Positions 1 to 8,861 of a DNA stretch of 64,000 nucleotides are shown piece after piece. The stretch is from Arenibacter sp. F26102 (lineage in GTDB: Bacteria > Bacteroidota > Bacteroidia > Flavobacteriales > Flavobacteriaceae). Location of the stretch: NCBI RefSeq assembly GCF_023015865.1, contig NZ_JALKBC010000007.1, positions 248,001 to 312,000 on the forward strand, read 5' to 3'. Every line of letters begins with the position of its first letter. Positions within the stretch are counted from its first letter, which is position 1. Under the pieces are notes generated by a model that did not search any database, had not been told where the DNA came from, and saw only the letters and a list, made by a program, of their open reading frames with translations. The position numbers were made by a program, and so were the translations under genes.

Positions 1-342
1 GATTGGGACGGAAAGGGTGATTTTGTAGAATCATTTGGTGTTTTGAGCTATATCCCTTCTGACTTTTATCCCTAAAAATGGTCCAAAAGCCACCTTCCCT
101 TGACAAGGGAAGGAGCAAAAGTTATTGTTTTATATAGGAAATACTGGGTAATTTGAAGATTAGTAAAGTATAAAGAGCTCCTTCCCCTAGAAGGGGAAGG
201 TGGACCAATCCACGGATGAGTGGATTGGGACGGAAAGGGTGATTAACGGAGGGTCAATTGGTGTTCAGAGCTGGATCCCTTCCGACTTTTGCCCCTGAAA
301 AAGGTTCAAAAGCCACCTTCCCTTGTCAAGGGAAGGAGCAAA
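1..342. repeat. Direct intergenic repeat (two copies, about 120 bp) with hairpins
   Basis: Bases 1-119 and 223-342 are two diverged copies of one unit. The first 20 bases are identical in both. Each copy carries a perfect 10-bp hairpin with a 1-base loop (CCTTCCCTTG/CAAGGGAAGG, at 93-113 and 316-336). Between the copies are two more perfect inverted repeats: CCTTCCCCT/AGGGGAAGG at 180-200 and CCAATCCAC/GTGGATTGG at 205-228. The first copy probably continues to the left of the window. No protein is encoded. The layout suggests a dispersed intergenic repeat family; that it is multicopy in the genome is inference. Confidence 0.75.
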
Positions 343-435
343 GTGGTTGATATATTGGGGGAATAAAGGATGATGCACTGAGCAAAGATTATAATTGTAA
401 TATTGTGGTTGAATACAAGTTATTCGGGAAGTTAT

Positions 436-1620
436 ATGAATATAAAGGATAAAATAAAAGAGCTTGCACAAACCTATAGCCAAGAGTTTGTTGGTGTCAG
501 GAGGTATCTGCACCAGCACCCGGAATTGTCTTTTAAGGAACATAAGACCTGTGCCTATGTAAGGCAGCAACTTTTGGCAATTGGAATTGACACTATTGAA
601 TCTGTGGCAGATACAGGTTTGTTGGTCACGATTAATGGAACAGGTAAAGGCAAAACGATCCTTTTAAGGGCGGACATGGACGCACTGCCCATTCAGGAAG
701 AGAATAAACTGGAATACGCCTCCCAAAATAATGGGGTAATGCATGCGTGTGGGCATGATGTGCATATGACTTCTTTATTGCTGACCGCTAAAATTCTATG
801 GGAGCTCAGTAAGGATTTTTCAGGAACTGTAAAATTATTGTTTCAACCTGGGGAGGAAGTAATGCCAGGTGGTGCTACCTTGGTAATGAAAGAGACCGCC
901 TATAAGTCCATAGGTCCCATTCCCCATTTAGGACAGCATGTAATGCCAAATCTTCCTGTCGGGAAGGTAGGTTTTAGACCTGGACTATTTATGGCCAGCA
1001 TGGATGAGATTTATATTACCATCCTTGGAAAAGGGGGTCATGCTGCAGTTCCAGAAGAATGTATAGACCCAATTCTCATTGCCTCGCATGTTATTGTTGC
1101 GGCGCAACAAGTGGTGAGCAGAATGGCATCACCCAAAACTCCCAGTGTATTGTCCTTTGGGCGCATTATTGGTGATGGTGCTAATAACGTTATTCCGGAC
1201 AAGGTAACTATTGAAGGTACTTTTAGAACCTACGATGAGGAATGGAGAACAGAGGCCATTGACAAACTTACCAAGATGGTAAAATCCATAGCAGAGGGGA
1301 TGGGTGCAGAATGCATAGTGGATATTCCAAGAGGATATCCACATTTAAAAAATGACCCGGAATTGACGAATGTGATGAAAAATGGGGCAATAGAATACCT
1401 TGGACCTGACAATGTGGTTGACCTGGATTTATGGATGGCCGCCGAAGATTTTGCATACTACACTCAAAAAAATCAGGCCTGCTTTTATTTGTTGGGCGTA
1501 GGGAATACGGAAAAGGGAATTACTTCCGGCTTGCATACCCCAACCTTCAACATAGATGAATCGGCTTTGGAAACAGGAGGGGGATTAATGGCCTGGCTGG
1601 CTATAGAGTCTCTTGCTTAG
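436..1620 (+). CDS. M20 family amidohydrolase (metal-dependent aminoacylase/hippurate hydrolase type)
   Basis: A cytosolic zinc-type hydrolase that would release an amino acid from N-acyl or N-aromatic-acyl conjugates. Taking the ATG at 436 gives 394 residues, the normal family length. The in-frame ATG at 403 would add 11 residues unlike the family start. Visible motifs are DMDALP near residue 80, HACGHD near 103 (metal-binding cysteine and histidine of the amidohydrolase branch) and FQPGEE, which holds the catalytic glutamate. A C-terminal AAEDFAYY motif supplies the last ligand region. There is no signal peptide. The gene stands alone between the repeat region and a membrane protein, so the substrate cannot be inferred. 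Confidence 0.88.
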   Translation: MNIKDKIKELAQTYSQEFVGVRRYLHQHPELSFKEHKTCAYVRQQLLAIGIDTIESVADTGLLVTINGTGKGKTILLRADMDALPIQEENKLEYASQNNGVMHACGHDVHMTSLLLTAKILWELSKDFSGTVKLLFQPGEEVMPGGATLVMKETAYKSIGPIPHLGQHVMPNLPVGKVGFRPGLFMASMDEIYITILGKGGHAAVPEECIDPILIASHVIVAAQQVVSRMASPKTPSVLSFGRIIGDGANNVIPDKVTIEGTFRTYDEEWRTEAIDKLTKMVKSIAEGMGAECIVDIPRGYPHLKNDPELTNVMKNGAIEYLGPDNVVDLDLWMAAEDFAYYTQKNQACFYLLGVGNTEKGITSGLHTPTFNIDESALETGGGLMAWLAIESLA

Positions 1621-1842
1621 ATCTTGATCGTTACTGCATGGATACTTACAGATAGGTGTGCCTTCGGTTAGGCCCTGTGCTATGATGAAAAATATCACTT
1701 CTTAATCAGCTGAAGGTCATAATGTTATTCGTGCCGGGACTAAAAGCTGGTCTTTTGCAGATTTGGGCGGAATAAATAAATGGCTTTCTGGTAACCAAGT
1801 AATGTTTTGTTTACTTTTAGGCATTCCTTCGGTGCGTATAAT

Positions 1843-3063
1843 ATGAAAAACTATTTGCAGTATATTATTAGTTTTCTGTTTGTGCTGCTTATCTATGCGA
1901 TTCATATGATGCCGGTGTCGGATAGTATGTTGAATGAAAACAACACCAAGCTGTCCCATGTTTTTTTGGCATCCCAAATTAGATATCACCAGGAATTTGC
2001 ACCCTTTGCTAGGCGCCCATTAACGTCTTTGTTGATCGAGGGTTCATCCGGTACTTTTGGAATTACCCTAGGGGAGTCATTTGTACTTGTAAACCTATTA
2101 TTGTTGTTTTTTAGTGGATTGTTGATTTATAAGATTTCATTGAAGCTAAACGCAACTAGGGGGCAGGCACTATTTAACCAGGTGGCCTATTTTTTGACAT
2201 TTTCAATTCTTTTCGCTTTTTTTCCTCCGGTATTCAGCTATGATGAGCCGCTTCAGTATTGTTTGATAATGCTCAGTATAATGGCTTTGATCCAAGAAAA
2301 GTGGCGCCATTATGTCCCTTTATTTTTAATGGCCACCATAGCTAGGGAAAGTACTGTTTTTCTATGGCCAGGATTGGTAATTATATTTTCTGGCCTAAGT
2401 CTGAAATCCAAAAATATGTGGTCCCCAACCATAAGAAAAAAGTTGTTCTTACTCTTTTTACCCCTTCCTTTATATGGTATTTACTTAGGGATATTTTTAT
2501 GGGCAACCGGTATTTGGAAGGAAACCTCCGAGGTGGTTGCCAATAGACTCAGCTGTTATTTTCAGAATTTCGGAACGTATTCCAGCTCCGTTGAAACTAT
2601 AGTATCTTTTTTCTTGGTATTGGGTCCTAGTCTTTATTTTCTTTATATGTCCATAAAGCCCAAGGCATTTACCCTTTTGGAAAAAAAATATGTCTTGGCC
2701 TTTCTACTTGCTCTAGTGATAAATTCTCCTATTGTAATGGCGGCTACTTTGGCTAGGGAAACAAGACTATTTGCACTGCCCCTTTTTTTTATATGGCCTT
2801 TGGTCGGACAATTGTTTGGAAAGGAATTACGGCTTTTAATAAGGCCCTACTTGTATTTGGATTGTATTAAAGATTGGAGATATAGTATGTTATTACTGCT
2901 TTTGTCCTCAATAAGTTATGCAGTTGCGTTTAGGTTGTATATACCCAGTTTTCCATCTAAGGATAATTTTTTTAACGAGTATTTATTTGTAATGCTTTTG
3001 ATTATGTCGGTGCATTTTGTGCTTGTTACTTTTAAGGAGAAAAATAGGGACACTATGGGATAG
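1843..3063 (+). CDS. Polytopic membrane protein, GT-C-like, function unknown
   Basis: About 406 residues with roughly ten hydrophobic segments, starting with an N-terminal helix directly after MKNYLQY. The ATG at 1843 is preferred over 1807 because it places the first membrane helix at the N terminus. A charged ARES motif lies in a loop between two mid-protein helices. Conserved-looking aromatic and arginine positions recall the broad GT-C glycosyltransferase-like fold, in which catalytic residues sit in extracytoplasmic loops. That link is only a resemblance. No neighbouring gene suggests a pathway. The downstream gap to 3163 contains no strong terminator. Confidence 0.6.
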   Translation: MKNYLQYIISFLFVLLIYAIHMMPVSDSMLNENNTKLSHVFLASQIRYHQEFAPFARRPLTSLLIEGSSGTFGITLGESFVLVNLLLLFFSGLLIYKISLKLNATRGQALFNQVAYFLTFSILFAFFPPVFSYDEPLQYCLIMLSIMALIQEKWRHYVPLFLMATIARESTVFLWPGLVIIFSGLSLKSKNMWSPTIRKKLFLLFLPLPLYGIYLGIFLWATGIWKETSEVVANRLSCYFQNFGTYSSSVETIVSFFLVLGPSLYFLYMSIKPKAFTLLEKKYVLAFLLALVINSPIVMAATLARETRLFALPLFFIWPLVGQLFGKELRLLIRPYLYLDCIKDWRYSMLLLLLSSISYAVAFRLYIPSFPSKDNFFNEYLFVMLLIMSVHFVLVTFKEKNRDTMG

Positions 3064-3162
3064 GAAAGGTCAAAACCAGTAATTGTAAGGTATTATAATG
3101 GTCAGGATATTAGTTTAAAGTTTCTTACCCAGCAGATAATTTTTCATAATATTTAAACCGAT

Positions 3163-3786
3163 TTAGTCCCTTACTTTAATGTGCACTACTGGAGCTACTA
3201 AATTTGGGTCATGGGGCAATGTGGATTGTTCAAATTCCAGTTTGTGTTCCTTTCCCATGTTACCATAGGATGCCAATACTAAATCTAAATAGCCTTTTTC
3301 TATGATACTTTTGTCTTTGTCATTAATGGCATCATACTCATATGCCGGTAATGCCTTGTAGGCATAGACTTTACCGCTTTCAAAATAGTATTCTTCAACA
3401 CGATCGGTGACATCAATTCTTGTGTACCCTAATTCAAATTGATCAAACAATGCTAATTCCTCATGGGTTACGAAATACAAAATACAGTTTAATCGTATGT
3501 CATTATTCTCTATAATATTTAAAAAAATAGACTTTTCGTAAGGTGTGGTGCTGTTATTTTTAAGACAAAACGACTCATATTTTATATATTCTGCAGGAAA
3601 ATTTGGATCGTTATTGGGGGCCACAAAGTTCCAAGCGCGTTGCATGCCCCTAAGATGTATCCAATAGATAGGATCCTTATATTTTCTTCCTAGGATTTCC
3701 TCTAGACTCTCCAAAGAGGATAGCATACCGTAACCAATCATTCCTACTTTGCCTTCTTGAATTTTTATTGCGGATTTTCCATTCAT
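3163..3786 (-). CDS. Gamma-glutamylcyclotransferase-like (AIG2/ChaC-type) protein
   Basis: This 207-residue soluble protein opens with VGMIGYGMLSS, which matches the substrate-loop signature (YGxL.S) of the gamma-glutamylcyclotransferase-like fold. A later stretch FDQFELGYTRIDV resembles the family's LDxxEG..YxR segment, which carries the catalytic glutamate. Family members cyclise gamma-glutamyl groups to 5-oxoproline or act on related amines. The sequence is longer than a minimal 120-150 residue domain and has extra central residues, so the actual substrate is open. It is monocistronic or the last gene of a minus-strand run. Confidence 0.6.
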   Translation of the reverse strand: MNGKSAIKIQEGKVGMIGYGMLSSLESLEEILGRKYKDPIYWIHLRGMQRAWNFVAPNNDPNFPAEYIKYESFCLKNNSTTPYEKSIFLNIIENNDIRLNCILYFVTHEELALFDQFELGYTRIDVTDRVEEYYFESGKVYAYKALPAYEYDAINDKDKSIIEKGYLDLVLASYGNMGKEHKLEFEQSTLPHDPNLVAPVVHIKVRD

Positions 3787-3941
3787 TTTCTTACATCCTT
3801 AAAAAGTAATACTGAAGAAAGTCAAAATTTATTATGAATAAAGACCATTTCAAGGCATCTAAACTAAGGTTACTTACCAGATGCCATAAGACTACTTACC
3901 CCAAATTTAGCTTAAATCACCAAATAATTGATACATACTTT

Positions 3942-4397
3942 TTAAAATATTTCATCCAAAGCCTTGGTCCTATAATCAAATATTTCGTTGAGCTTTGACT
4001 TGATAATCACTTCATTGGCTATACTCCCTAAAAAGCCGAATGGAGGTTGGTAGCTAACAATATCGGTCATTAAAGTCCCGATGGGCATGGATTCTATAAT
4101 ATGCTGATGGTGCCATATACTGTATGGACCAACCCTTTGTTCATCCACAAAATAGCTGTTTTCCTTCAGGTGTGTAATTTCAGTGACCCAGGTAGTTTTA
4201 ATACCCAGCAAGGGAGAAACCTTGTAGCTTATAATCATTCCAGCATACATTCTGGAAGGAACGTCTTTGGAAGTGATATCAAACCCCATATAATCCGGCG
4301 TTATTTTTTTTAGATTAGCAGGGTTGGCAATAAATTTCCATACCTCTTCCAGGTTGGCTTTTATTTCTTGTGTTCTCTTAAATTGAAAAAAACCCAT
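3942..4397 (-). CDS. SRPBCC (START/Bet v1-like) family protein
   Basis: 151 residues with the usual SRPBCC layout. It begins with a strand (FFQFKRTQEI) and a helix ANLEEVWKFIANPANLKKITP. A beta-rich middle with a TTWVTEIT strand follows, then a long C-terminal helix ending KLNEIFDYRTKALDEIF. Such small proteins bind hydrophobic ligands, or act as cyclases or unknown cofactors in the cytoplasm. A PPFGFLG turn before the last helix is common in the 'ligand-binding SRPBCC' branch. No enzyme role can be assigned. The intergenic region to the cupin gene contains a terminator. Confidence 0.7.
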   Translation of the reverse strand: MGFFQFKRTQEIKANLEEVWKFIANPANLKKITPDYMGFDITSKDVPSRMYAGMIISYKVSPLLGIKTTWVTEITHLKENSYFVDEQRVGPYSIWHHQHIIESMPIGTLMTDIVSYQPPFGFLGSIANEVIIKSKLNEIFDYRTKALDEIF

Positions 4398-4512
4398 AGC
4401 AATTTCTTTTTATTTTTGGCAATAAGGATAAGCACTCTATACATTAAAGATAAGGCCATCTTAATTCATTTCCGAATTTATAGGCCAGCTAATAGGATTT
4501 GAAAATAGCGAA

Positions 4513-4544
4513 CAAAAAAGCCTTCCCATATTTAAGGGAAGGCT
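4513..4544 (-). terminator. Rho-independent terminator of the cupin gene
   Basis: A perfect 9-bp inverted repeat, AGCCTTCCC (4519-4527) and GGGAAGGCT (4536-4544), has an 8-base loop. Read on the minus strand it is followed by a run of six T. It lies about 30 bases after the cupin stop codon, so it should end that transcript. Confidence 0.8.
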
Positions 4545-4572
4545 GTGCACTGTAAAATTGCATTTATGTAAT

Positions 4573-5115
4573 TTACACAAAGGTAATGCCTTGTTTTGCA
4601 CAAATCTCCGCTACCTTTTGAAAGTCTGGTGGTCCAGGTGGTAGTTGGGATAATTCAGTGAACATATGTTCTATGCCGGCCGGAAAGGCAGAGGTAATCA
4701 TTTTGGCCTTTTCCGTACCCACAACTGTCCAGGAATGCGGAATGTTTTTTGGGGCAAATGCTACATCCCCCTCATTTAGAACCGTGGTTTCCCCATCGAC
4801 CATTATTTCGACTTGTCCTTTAATTACCCTAAATATTTCATCTTCCTTAGTATGGATGTGCGGAGGTATACCTACTCCCGGGTCCACATTATCTACCCAT
4901 TCCACAATCTGGTTTCCAGTTTCGCTACCTACCAGTTTATGTGTCTGTATGTCCCCTATTACATTTAAAACATTTCCTTCTTCATCCTTGATGATCTTGG
5001 GTTCTGTTTTTATGGAATAGTCGTTGGCGGAGGCCGACTGACATTGTACCATTCCAGGTATCATCACTATACCCAATCCTATTCCAGATGCTTTTAAAAA
5101 TTTTTTCCTGTCCAT
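4573..5115 (-). CDS. Exported cupin-domain protein
   Basis: 180 residues starting MDRKKFLKASGIGLGIVMIPG. This is a short Tat-like leader (an RKKF motif rather than the full SRRxFLK), and the hydrophobic stretch is followed by a cysteine that could be lipidated. The body is a single cupin beta-barrel. IPPHIHTKEDEIFRVIKG is the first metal-binding motif (two His and a Glu), and a later PHSW motif contributes a further histidine. Small exported cupins bind a metal and may be dioxygenases or sensors. An AraC-type regulator gene ends 87 bases upstream on the same strand, so they may be cotranscribed. The substrate is unknown. Confidence 0.8.
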   Translation of the reverse strand: MDRKKFLKASGIGLGIVMIPGMVQCQSASANDYSIKTEPKIIKDEEGNVLNVIGDIQTHKLVGSETGNQIVEWVDNVDPGVGIPPHIHTKEDEIFRVIKGQVEIMVDGETTVLNEGDVAFAPKNIPHSWTVVGTEKAKMITSAFPAGIEHMFTELSQLPPGPPDFQKVAEICAKQGITFV

Positions 5116-5202
5116 AATATTGTTTTTAGAATTAGCAAATTAGGCTAATACCTAAAGCGAGGGAATGTGAAAAACAGGGTATATCCTTAGATTTTGCCGT
5201 TT

Positions 5203-6006
5203 TTAGCCTTCTCTAAGCATGGATGGGGTAATTCCAGTGTGCTTTTTAAAAAAATAACTGAAATAATCTGGAGAGGAGAAGCCCAGTTCGTAACAGATTT
5301 CTTTGATGGTTTTATCCGTAAATTTCAATTGGTGGCGAGAGCTCATTATTCTTTTCTCGGTAATAACGGCCTTGGCGTTAACACCTATGGTTTCCTTTAT
5401 GCATTCATTTAAATAGTTGTCGGATACATTGAGCATCTCTGCATAGTCGCTCACTTTATGGTTCACGGAAAAGCGTTTGTCCACCAGCTTTTTAAATTTA
5501 TAAACGAGTGTTTTTTTTGCGTTGTTTTCCGATATGACCGATTTAATGTTGCATTGTCCGTCACAATAGACAAAAATGGTATTCAATAGAGAGATTATAG
5601 CATCGTCCTTATGGTTAAGTTCCGATCCTATCAGCTCGTCCAGCATTTCCAAAATAGACTGAATTCTTTTTTCTATACCAGGGGAGAGATTTATTTTAGG
5701 AATTGTATCTGAAGCAAAAAGCCTTATTTCGTTAATGTGGAGTTTGCTCAACAATGGGTTGTCCAATATCTCTTGGGATAAATACAAAATATAGCCAGAG
5801 GATGAGTCCGTATTTTCCTTTGATAATTTCCAATCGATGCTAGGGTGAAGAAAGAATATTGAATTAGACACATTTCTGTACGGAACCTTGTTTATTTCCA
5901 GTGATTTCACGCCGTTTTGAATCCAGAAAACCGAATAATATCCCTCCTTTTTTTTGGAAGTGGTTTTGTTTGCTATTCGCGATATTTTTATTGCTTCTGG
6001 GTCCAT
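5203..6006 (-). CDS. AraC-family transcriptional regulator
   Basis: 267 residues. The last ~97 residues form a double helix-turn-helix typical of AraC/XylS proteins: VSDYAEMLNVSDNYLNECIK is the first HTH, and IKEICYELGFSSPDYFSYFF with the KKHTGITPSMLR tail is the second. The N-terminal ~165 residues look like a cupin-type sensing domain (KVPYRNVSNSIFFLHP and similar strands). No ligand can be named. It lies directly upstream of the exported cupin gene on the same strand, which makes that gene a possible target. Confidence 0.88.
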   Translation of the reverse strand: MDPEAIKISRIANKTTSKKKEGYYSVFWIQNGVKSLEINKVPYRNVSNSIFFLHPSIDWKLSKENTDSSSGYILYLSQEILDNPLLSKLHINEIRLFASDTIPKINLSPGIEKRIQSILEMLDELIGSELNHKDDAIISLLNTIFVYCDGQCNIKSVISENNAKKTLVYKFKKLVDKRFSVNHKVSDYAEMLNVSDNYLNECIKETIGVNAKAVITEKRIMSSRHQLKFTDKTIKEICYELGFSSPDYFSYFFKKHTGITPSMLREG

Positions 6007-6182
6007 AGATAAAGGTGCAGCTCATTCAACATTGGTGATTATTAATCTGCAACGATTTTCGGATGGATAATCCGATACATAAATATGCGAAAACTTTGGG
6101 GGATTAGCAAGATTGGTATTCGATATCTGCTAAGAATCCTCCGTTTATGACAGGGTTTTGGTAATATGGCATTGATGGATTA

Positions 6183-6530
6183 CTACTGATCGGACCAAAC
6201 GGCAAGTTCGTTGCCGGAAGGGTCTTTAAAATGGAATCTGTGCCCTCCGGGAAAAGAGAAAATATCTTTTGAGATTTCACCACCCGCTTCGATTATTTTG
6301 TTTTTTGTAAGCTTAAGGTTGGAATGAAACAAAACAACGAGTGCACCATTTACAATTTCATTATCAGTCTTTTCAAATCCACCTTCCAATCCACTTTCTG
6401 AAAATGCGATATAGGTTGGACCATAATCTGTAAATTTCCAATCAAAGGAGGATTCATAGAACATTTTAGTTTCTATTAAGTCTTTCGACTTAAACTCTAC
6501 GTAGTTGATGTGGCTGTCTTTTGCTTTCAT
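6183..6530 (-). CDS. VOC (glyoxalase/bleomycin-resistance fold) family protein
   Basis: 115 residues forming one vicinal-oxygen-chelate module pair. HINYVEFKSKDLIETKMFY is the first strand-helix, and HRFHFKDPSGNELAVWS is the closing strand with the usual glutamate. Metal-ligand candidates are an N-terminal histidine, a central histidine and the C-terminal glutamate. The fold serves lyases, dioxygenases and resistance proteins, so no reaction is assigned. It starts 15 bases after the nucleoside hydrolase stop and is probably the third gene of that transcript. Confidence 0.8.
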   Translation of the reverse strand: MKAKDSHINYVEFKSKDLIETKMFYESSFDWKFTDYGPTYIAFSESGLEGGFEKTDNEIVNGALVVLFHSNLKLTKNKIIEAGGEISKDIFSFPGGHRFHFKDPSGNELAVWSDQ

Positions 6531-6545
6531 TTAGCGGAGTAGTTT

Positions 6546-7520
6546 TTAATTGGACTCTAGTTGTAGAATAAGATTATCCATGGTTTTGGCAATGACCTCC
6601 GGATTAATATTTTCCTTGATGGAAATGTAAGCGTGATTTTTACCTTTTTTGCTTTGACCGAAATGCCATTCGTTACTCCCATCTTTCTTCACGGAAACAT
6701 AACCATTGGTGTTGAGTTTGAAAAACTGGGAACTTATCTCATTGTCCAAAAGTATCACCGAAGCCTGGTCCCAGGCAGGTCGGCCTGCGAAATTGTTATA
6801 AAGTTCATAGCCGCGGTATACAGGATTGGAGGTGTTTAATTTCGACTTTAAATAATCTCCGCCTGTAATAATTTTGTTTCCCAATTCCCAGCCGCAAAAA
6901 ATAACCTCCTTTTCCCAATTGTCAAGGCAGTAAACTGTGGAGGCCGGATCTGGACGATGAAAATTGGCTTCCAAGCCCTTTGGATATGTTCCGCCCATAC
7001 AAAGCCATTTTTTTACTTTTTTATTCACGAGTTCCTTTCCTGTCAAGGGGGAAATTTCATCTCCTTCGGATTTCAACAAATTTTGAAGACTGGTCAAATG
7101 CCCAATGGTAACTATAACAACTGAATTGTCCTTACTTTCATGCAGAAGCCTTCGGTATAGTTCGCCAGCTTCAGTGGTTTGATCTATTGAAGTTATGGTG
7201 TGTGGAAATTCTTCACTAATCTGCTTGGTGTATTTGGAAAAATTTTCGAGATTGTTCTGTTGTTTCAAAAAGCCGATAGGGATATCGGCCTGGTTGTAAA
7301 AAGTGTTGATGGCATCTACACACTGATAGGAATAATTGTCGGAACTGGTGACTATCACCCCAATTAAATCTAACTTTCCCAGTTTCTGATAGGCATGTAG
7401 CATGGCCAAAGCCTGTACATCATCTACGTCGGAATCAATGTCCGTATCCAGAATAACCTTGGTTTGAGCGGTACAATGGATAGTTAGGAAGATCAGTGGA
7501 AGCCAAAGTATTGTTTTCAT
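6546..7520 (-). CDS. Exported nucleoside hydrolase-like protein (inosine/uridine-preferring fold)
   Basis: 324 residues with a cleavable signal peptide (MKTILWLPLIFLTIHCTAQ). The mature N terminus carries VILDTDIDSDVDDVQAL, the aspartate cluster that binds the catalytic calcium in the IUNH family. The cluster is normally DTDxxxDxDD, and all aspartates are present. The family hydrolyses the N-glycosidic bond of ribonucleosides. Secreted Bacteroidota members may instead act on other ribosides in the periplasm. It sits 18 bases after the duplicated lipoprotein gene and is likely cotranscribed with it. A signal peptide on this family suggests scavenging of extracellular nucleosides. Confidence 0.85.
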   Translation of the reverse strand: MKTILWLPLIFLTIHCTAQTKVILDTDIDSDVDDVQALAMLHAYQKLGKLDLIGVIVTSSDNYSYQCVDAINTFYNQADIPIGFLKQQNNLENFSKYTKQISEEFPHTITSIDQTTEAGELYRRLLHESKDNSVVIVTIGHLTSLQNLLKSEGDEISPLTGKELVNKKVKKWLCMGGTYPKGLEANFHRPDPASTVYCLDNWEKEVIFCGWELGNKIITGGDYLKSKLNTSNPVYRGYELYNNFAGRPAWDQASVILLDNEISSQFFKLNTNGYVSVKKDGSNEWHFGQSKKGKNHAYISIKENINPEVIAKTMDNLILQLESN

Positions 7521-7538
7521 AAATGATTATAGGGTGAA

Positions 7539-8504
7539 TTATTCTTGGACTGAAAATGTTTTTAACATCCCTTTTTTCATAGTATTGGGCACTTCTGAGA
7601 TAAAGGCGTAATTACCCGGCTCAAGATCCACTTTGAAATAGCCAATACTACCGGCAGGGCTATCATTAACGCCACCCAAAAAGGTAACGCCTTCCGGGGC
7701 GGGGGTGATAAGTCCTTTTGGATCGGCCCAATTCATCCAGCTTTCAAGAGCCTCAAGATTGGTGTTATCCGCTAATTTAACCAAATTTACATCATGTCCT
7801 ACAAAATTTTCATGTACAATTTGGTCTTTAAATTCTACGGAAAAGACTTGCGGACCTTTTGTAATAGATCCACCATAATTAATGCCTTCAGTACTGGAAA
7901 TTGTAATATTTGTAGTAGCGGAAGGAGGGGAAACGGCACTTTTTTTATTAGACACAATGATTGGTTTTGCCATGCCCATGGAGGAATGAAATTTTCCATC
8001 GGGCATTTTTACGTAACATTCCAAAATGTAATATCCAGGTTCCAATTTAACCGTAGTTGTACTGTTCTTTTTTGGTGAAACCAGTCCAGATCCTCCTGAA
8101 AAAACTACTTCAAAAAACCATGCTGGTAGATTGTTGAATTCGGCATAACCCGCCTCCGTTTTTCCTTCATTAATTAAATCCATTCCCTTGTCGAAGGGTG
8201 GAAAAACTTCATTTTTTGTGTCTTGGATCGTCTTGCCTTCGGGATATTTGTCCAGTAAAAAGAAATGTGTTTCATTAGAGTTGTTTAGATAATCAAAAGT
8301 ATTCCAACCATATGGAATTGTATCGGGGCTTTGAAAGTCCATAACCGCTGTTGTGATCTGGACAATGCTATCCTTTTTAGCAACTAATTTTTCTTCTGTT
8401 TTAGCTTTTTTGTCCGGTCCACAACTATGGAGCATAAACGCTAAAATAATTAATACTTTAAAGGTATTTTCGGGGCTTTTAAAGAAGGGTTGCAGTGCTT
8501 TCAT
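7539..8504 (-). CDS. Lipoprotein with two tandem copies of a cupredoxin-like domain, function unknown
   Basis: 321 residues. The N-terminal hydrophobic segment ends LHSCGPDKK, a lipobox, so the protein should be anchored in a membrane. Residues ~50-185 and ~195-320 appear to be two copies of one beta-rich unit. Both contain a 'helix plus GLV/GLI..P' segment, followed by LEPGYYILECYV in the first and LEPGNYAFISEVP in the second. The second copy keeps ...VHENFVGHDVNLV. These features recall cupredoxin-like sandwiches, but a full Cys-His-Met copper site is not seen. It is first in an apparent operon with nucleoside hydrolase and VOC genes. Confidence 0.6.
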   Translation of the reverse strand: MKALQPFFKSPENTFKVLIILAFMLHSCGPDKKAKTEEKLVAKKDSIVQITTAVMDFQSPDTIPYGWNTFDYLNNSNETHFFLLDKYPEGKTIQDTKNEVFPPFDKGMDLINEGKTEAGYAEFNNLPAWFFEVVFSGGSGLVSPKKNSTTTVKLEPGYYILECYVKMPDGKFHSSMGMAKPIIVSNKKSAVSPPSATTNITISSTEGINYGGSITKGPQVFSVEFKDQIVHENFVGHDVNLVKLADNTNLEALESWMNWADPKGLITPAPEGVTFLGGVNDSPAGSIGYFKVDLEPGNYAFISEVPNTMKKGMLKTFSVQE

Positions 8505-8861
8505 AGCCTTAGCTTTTTCAGTTGTATACAGTGTGAAACTTTAGCGGGCATTTCATAAAAAGAAAAGCACGCCAAGGTATTGTCAAATCTATACTTTGGG
8601 GAATCTTTTGATAGGAGGGGGTTTTCGAGGGGGGATTTGTTGAAACAAAATACGAATGTAATCAGTGAAAAGCAAATGTTAAAACCTTAATTTAGATGTT
8701 GTCGATTTATAAAAATGAAAAGGAGGAATTAAAGGTTGGTAGGAAATTGACATTGTATTATCATAAAAGCAGAATGATATACTTTTTTAAGATGTGGGCT
8801 CTTTCCGTGAATTGCAATAAATTATTTGCACTTTTTTCTATCTTTAGGAAAAAGATTGTGA
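8505..8861. other. Divergent intergenic region, no gene seen
   Basis: 357 bases between the start of the duplicated lipoprotein gene (minus) and the RsbQ-like gene (plus). It is AT-rich and must hold both promoters. I see no clear Bacteroidota -33/-7 pair and no strong hairpin. A 62-codon reading frame (8696-8884) overlaps the next gene and has no protein-like features. Confidence 0.6.
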
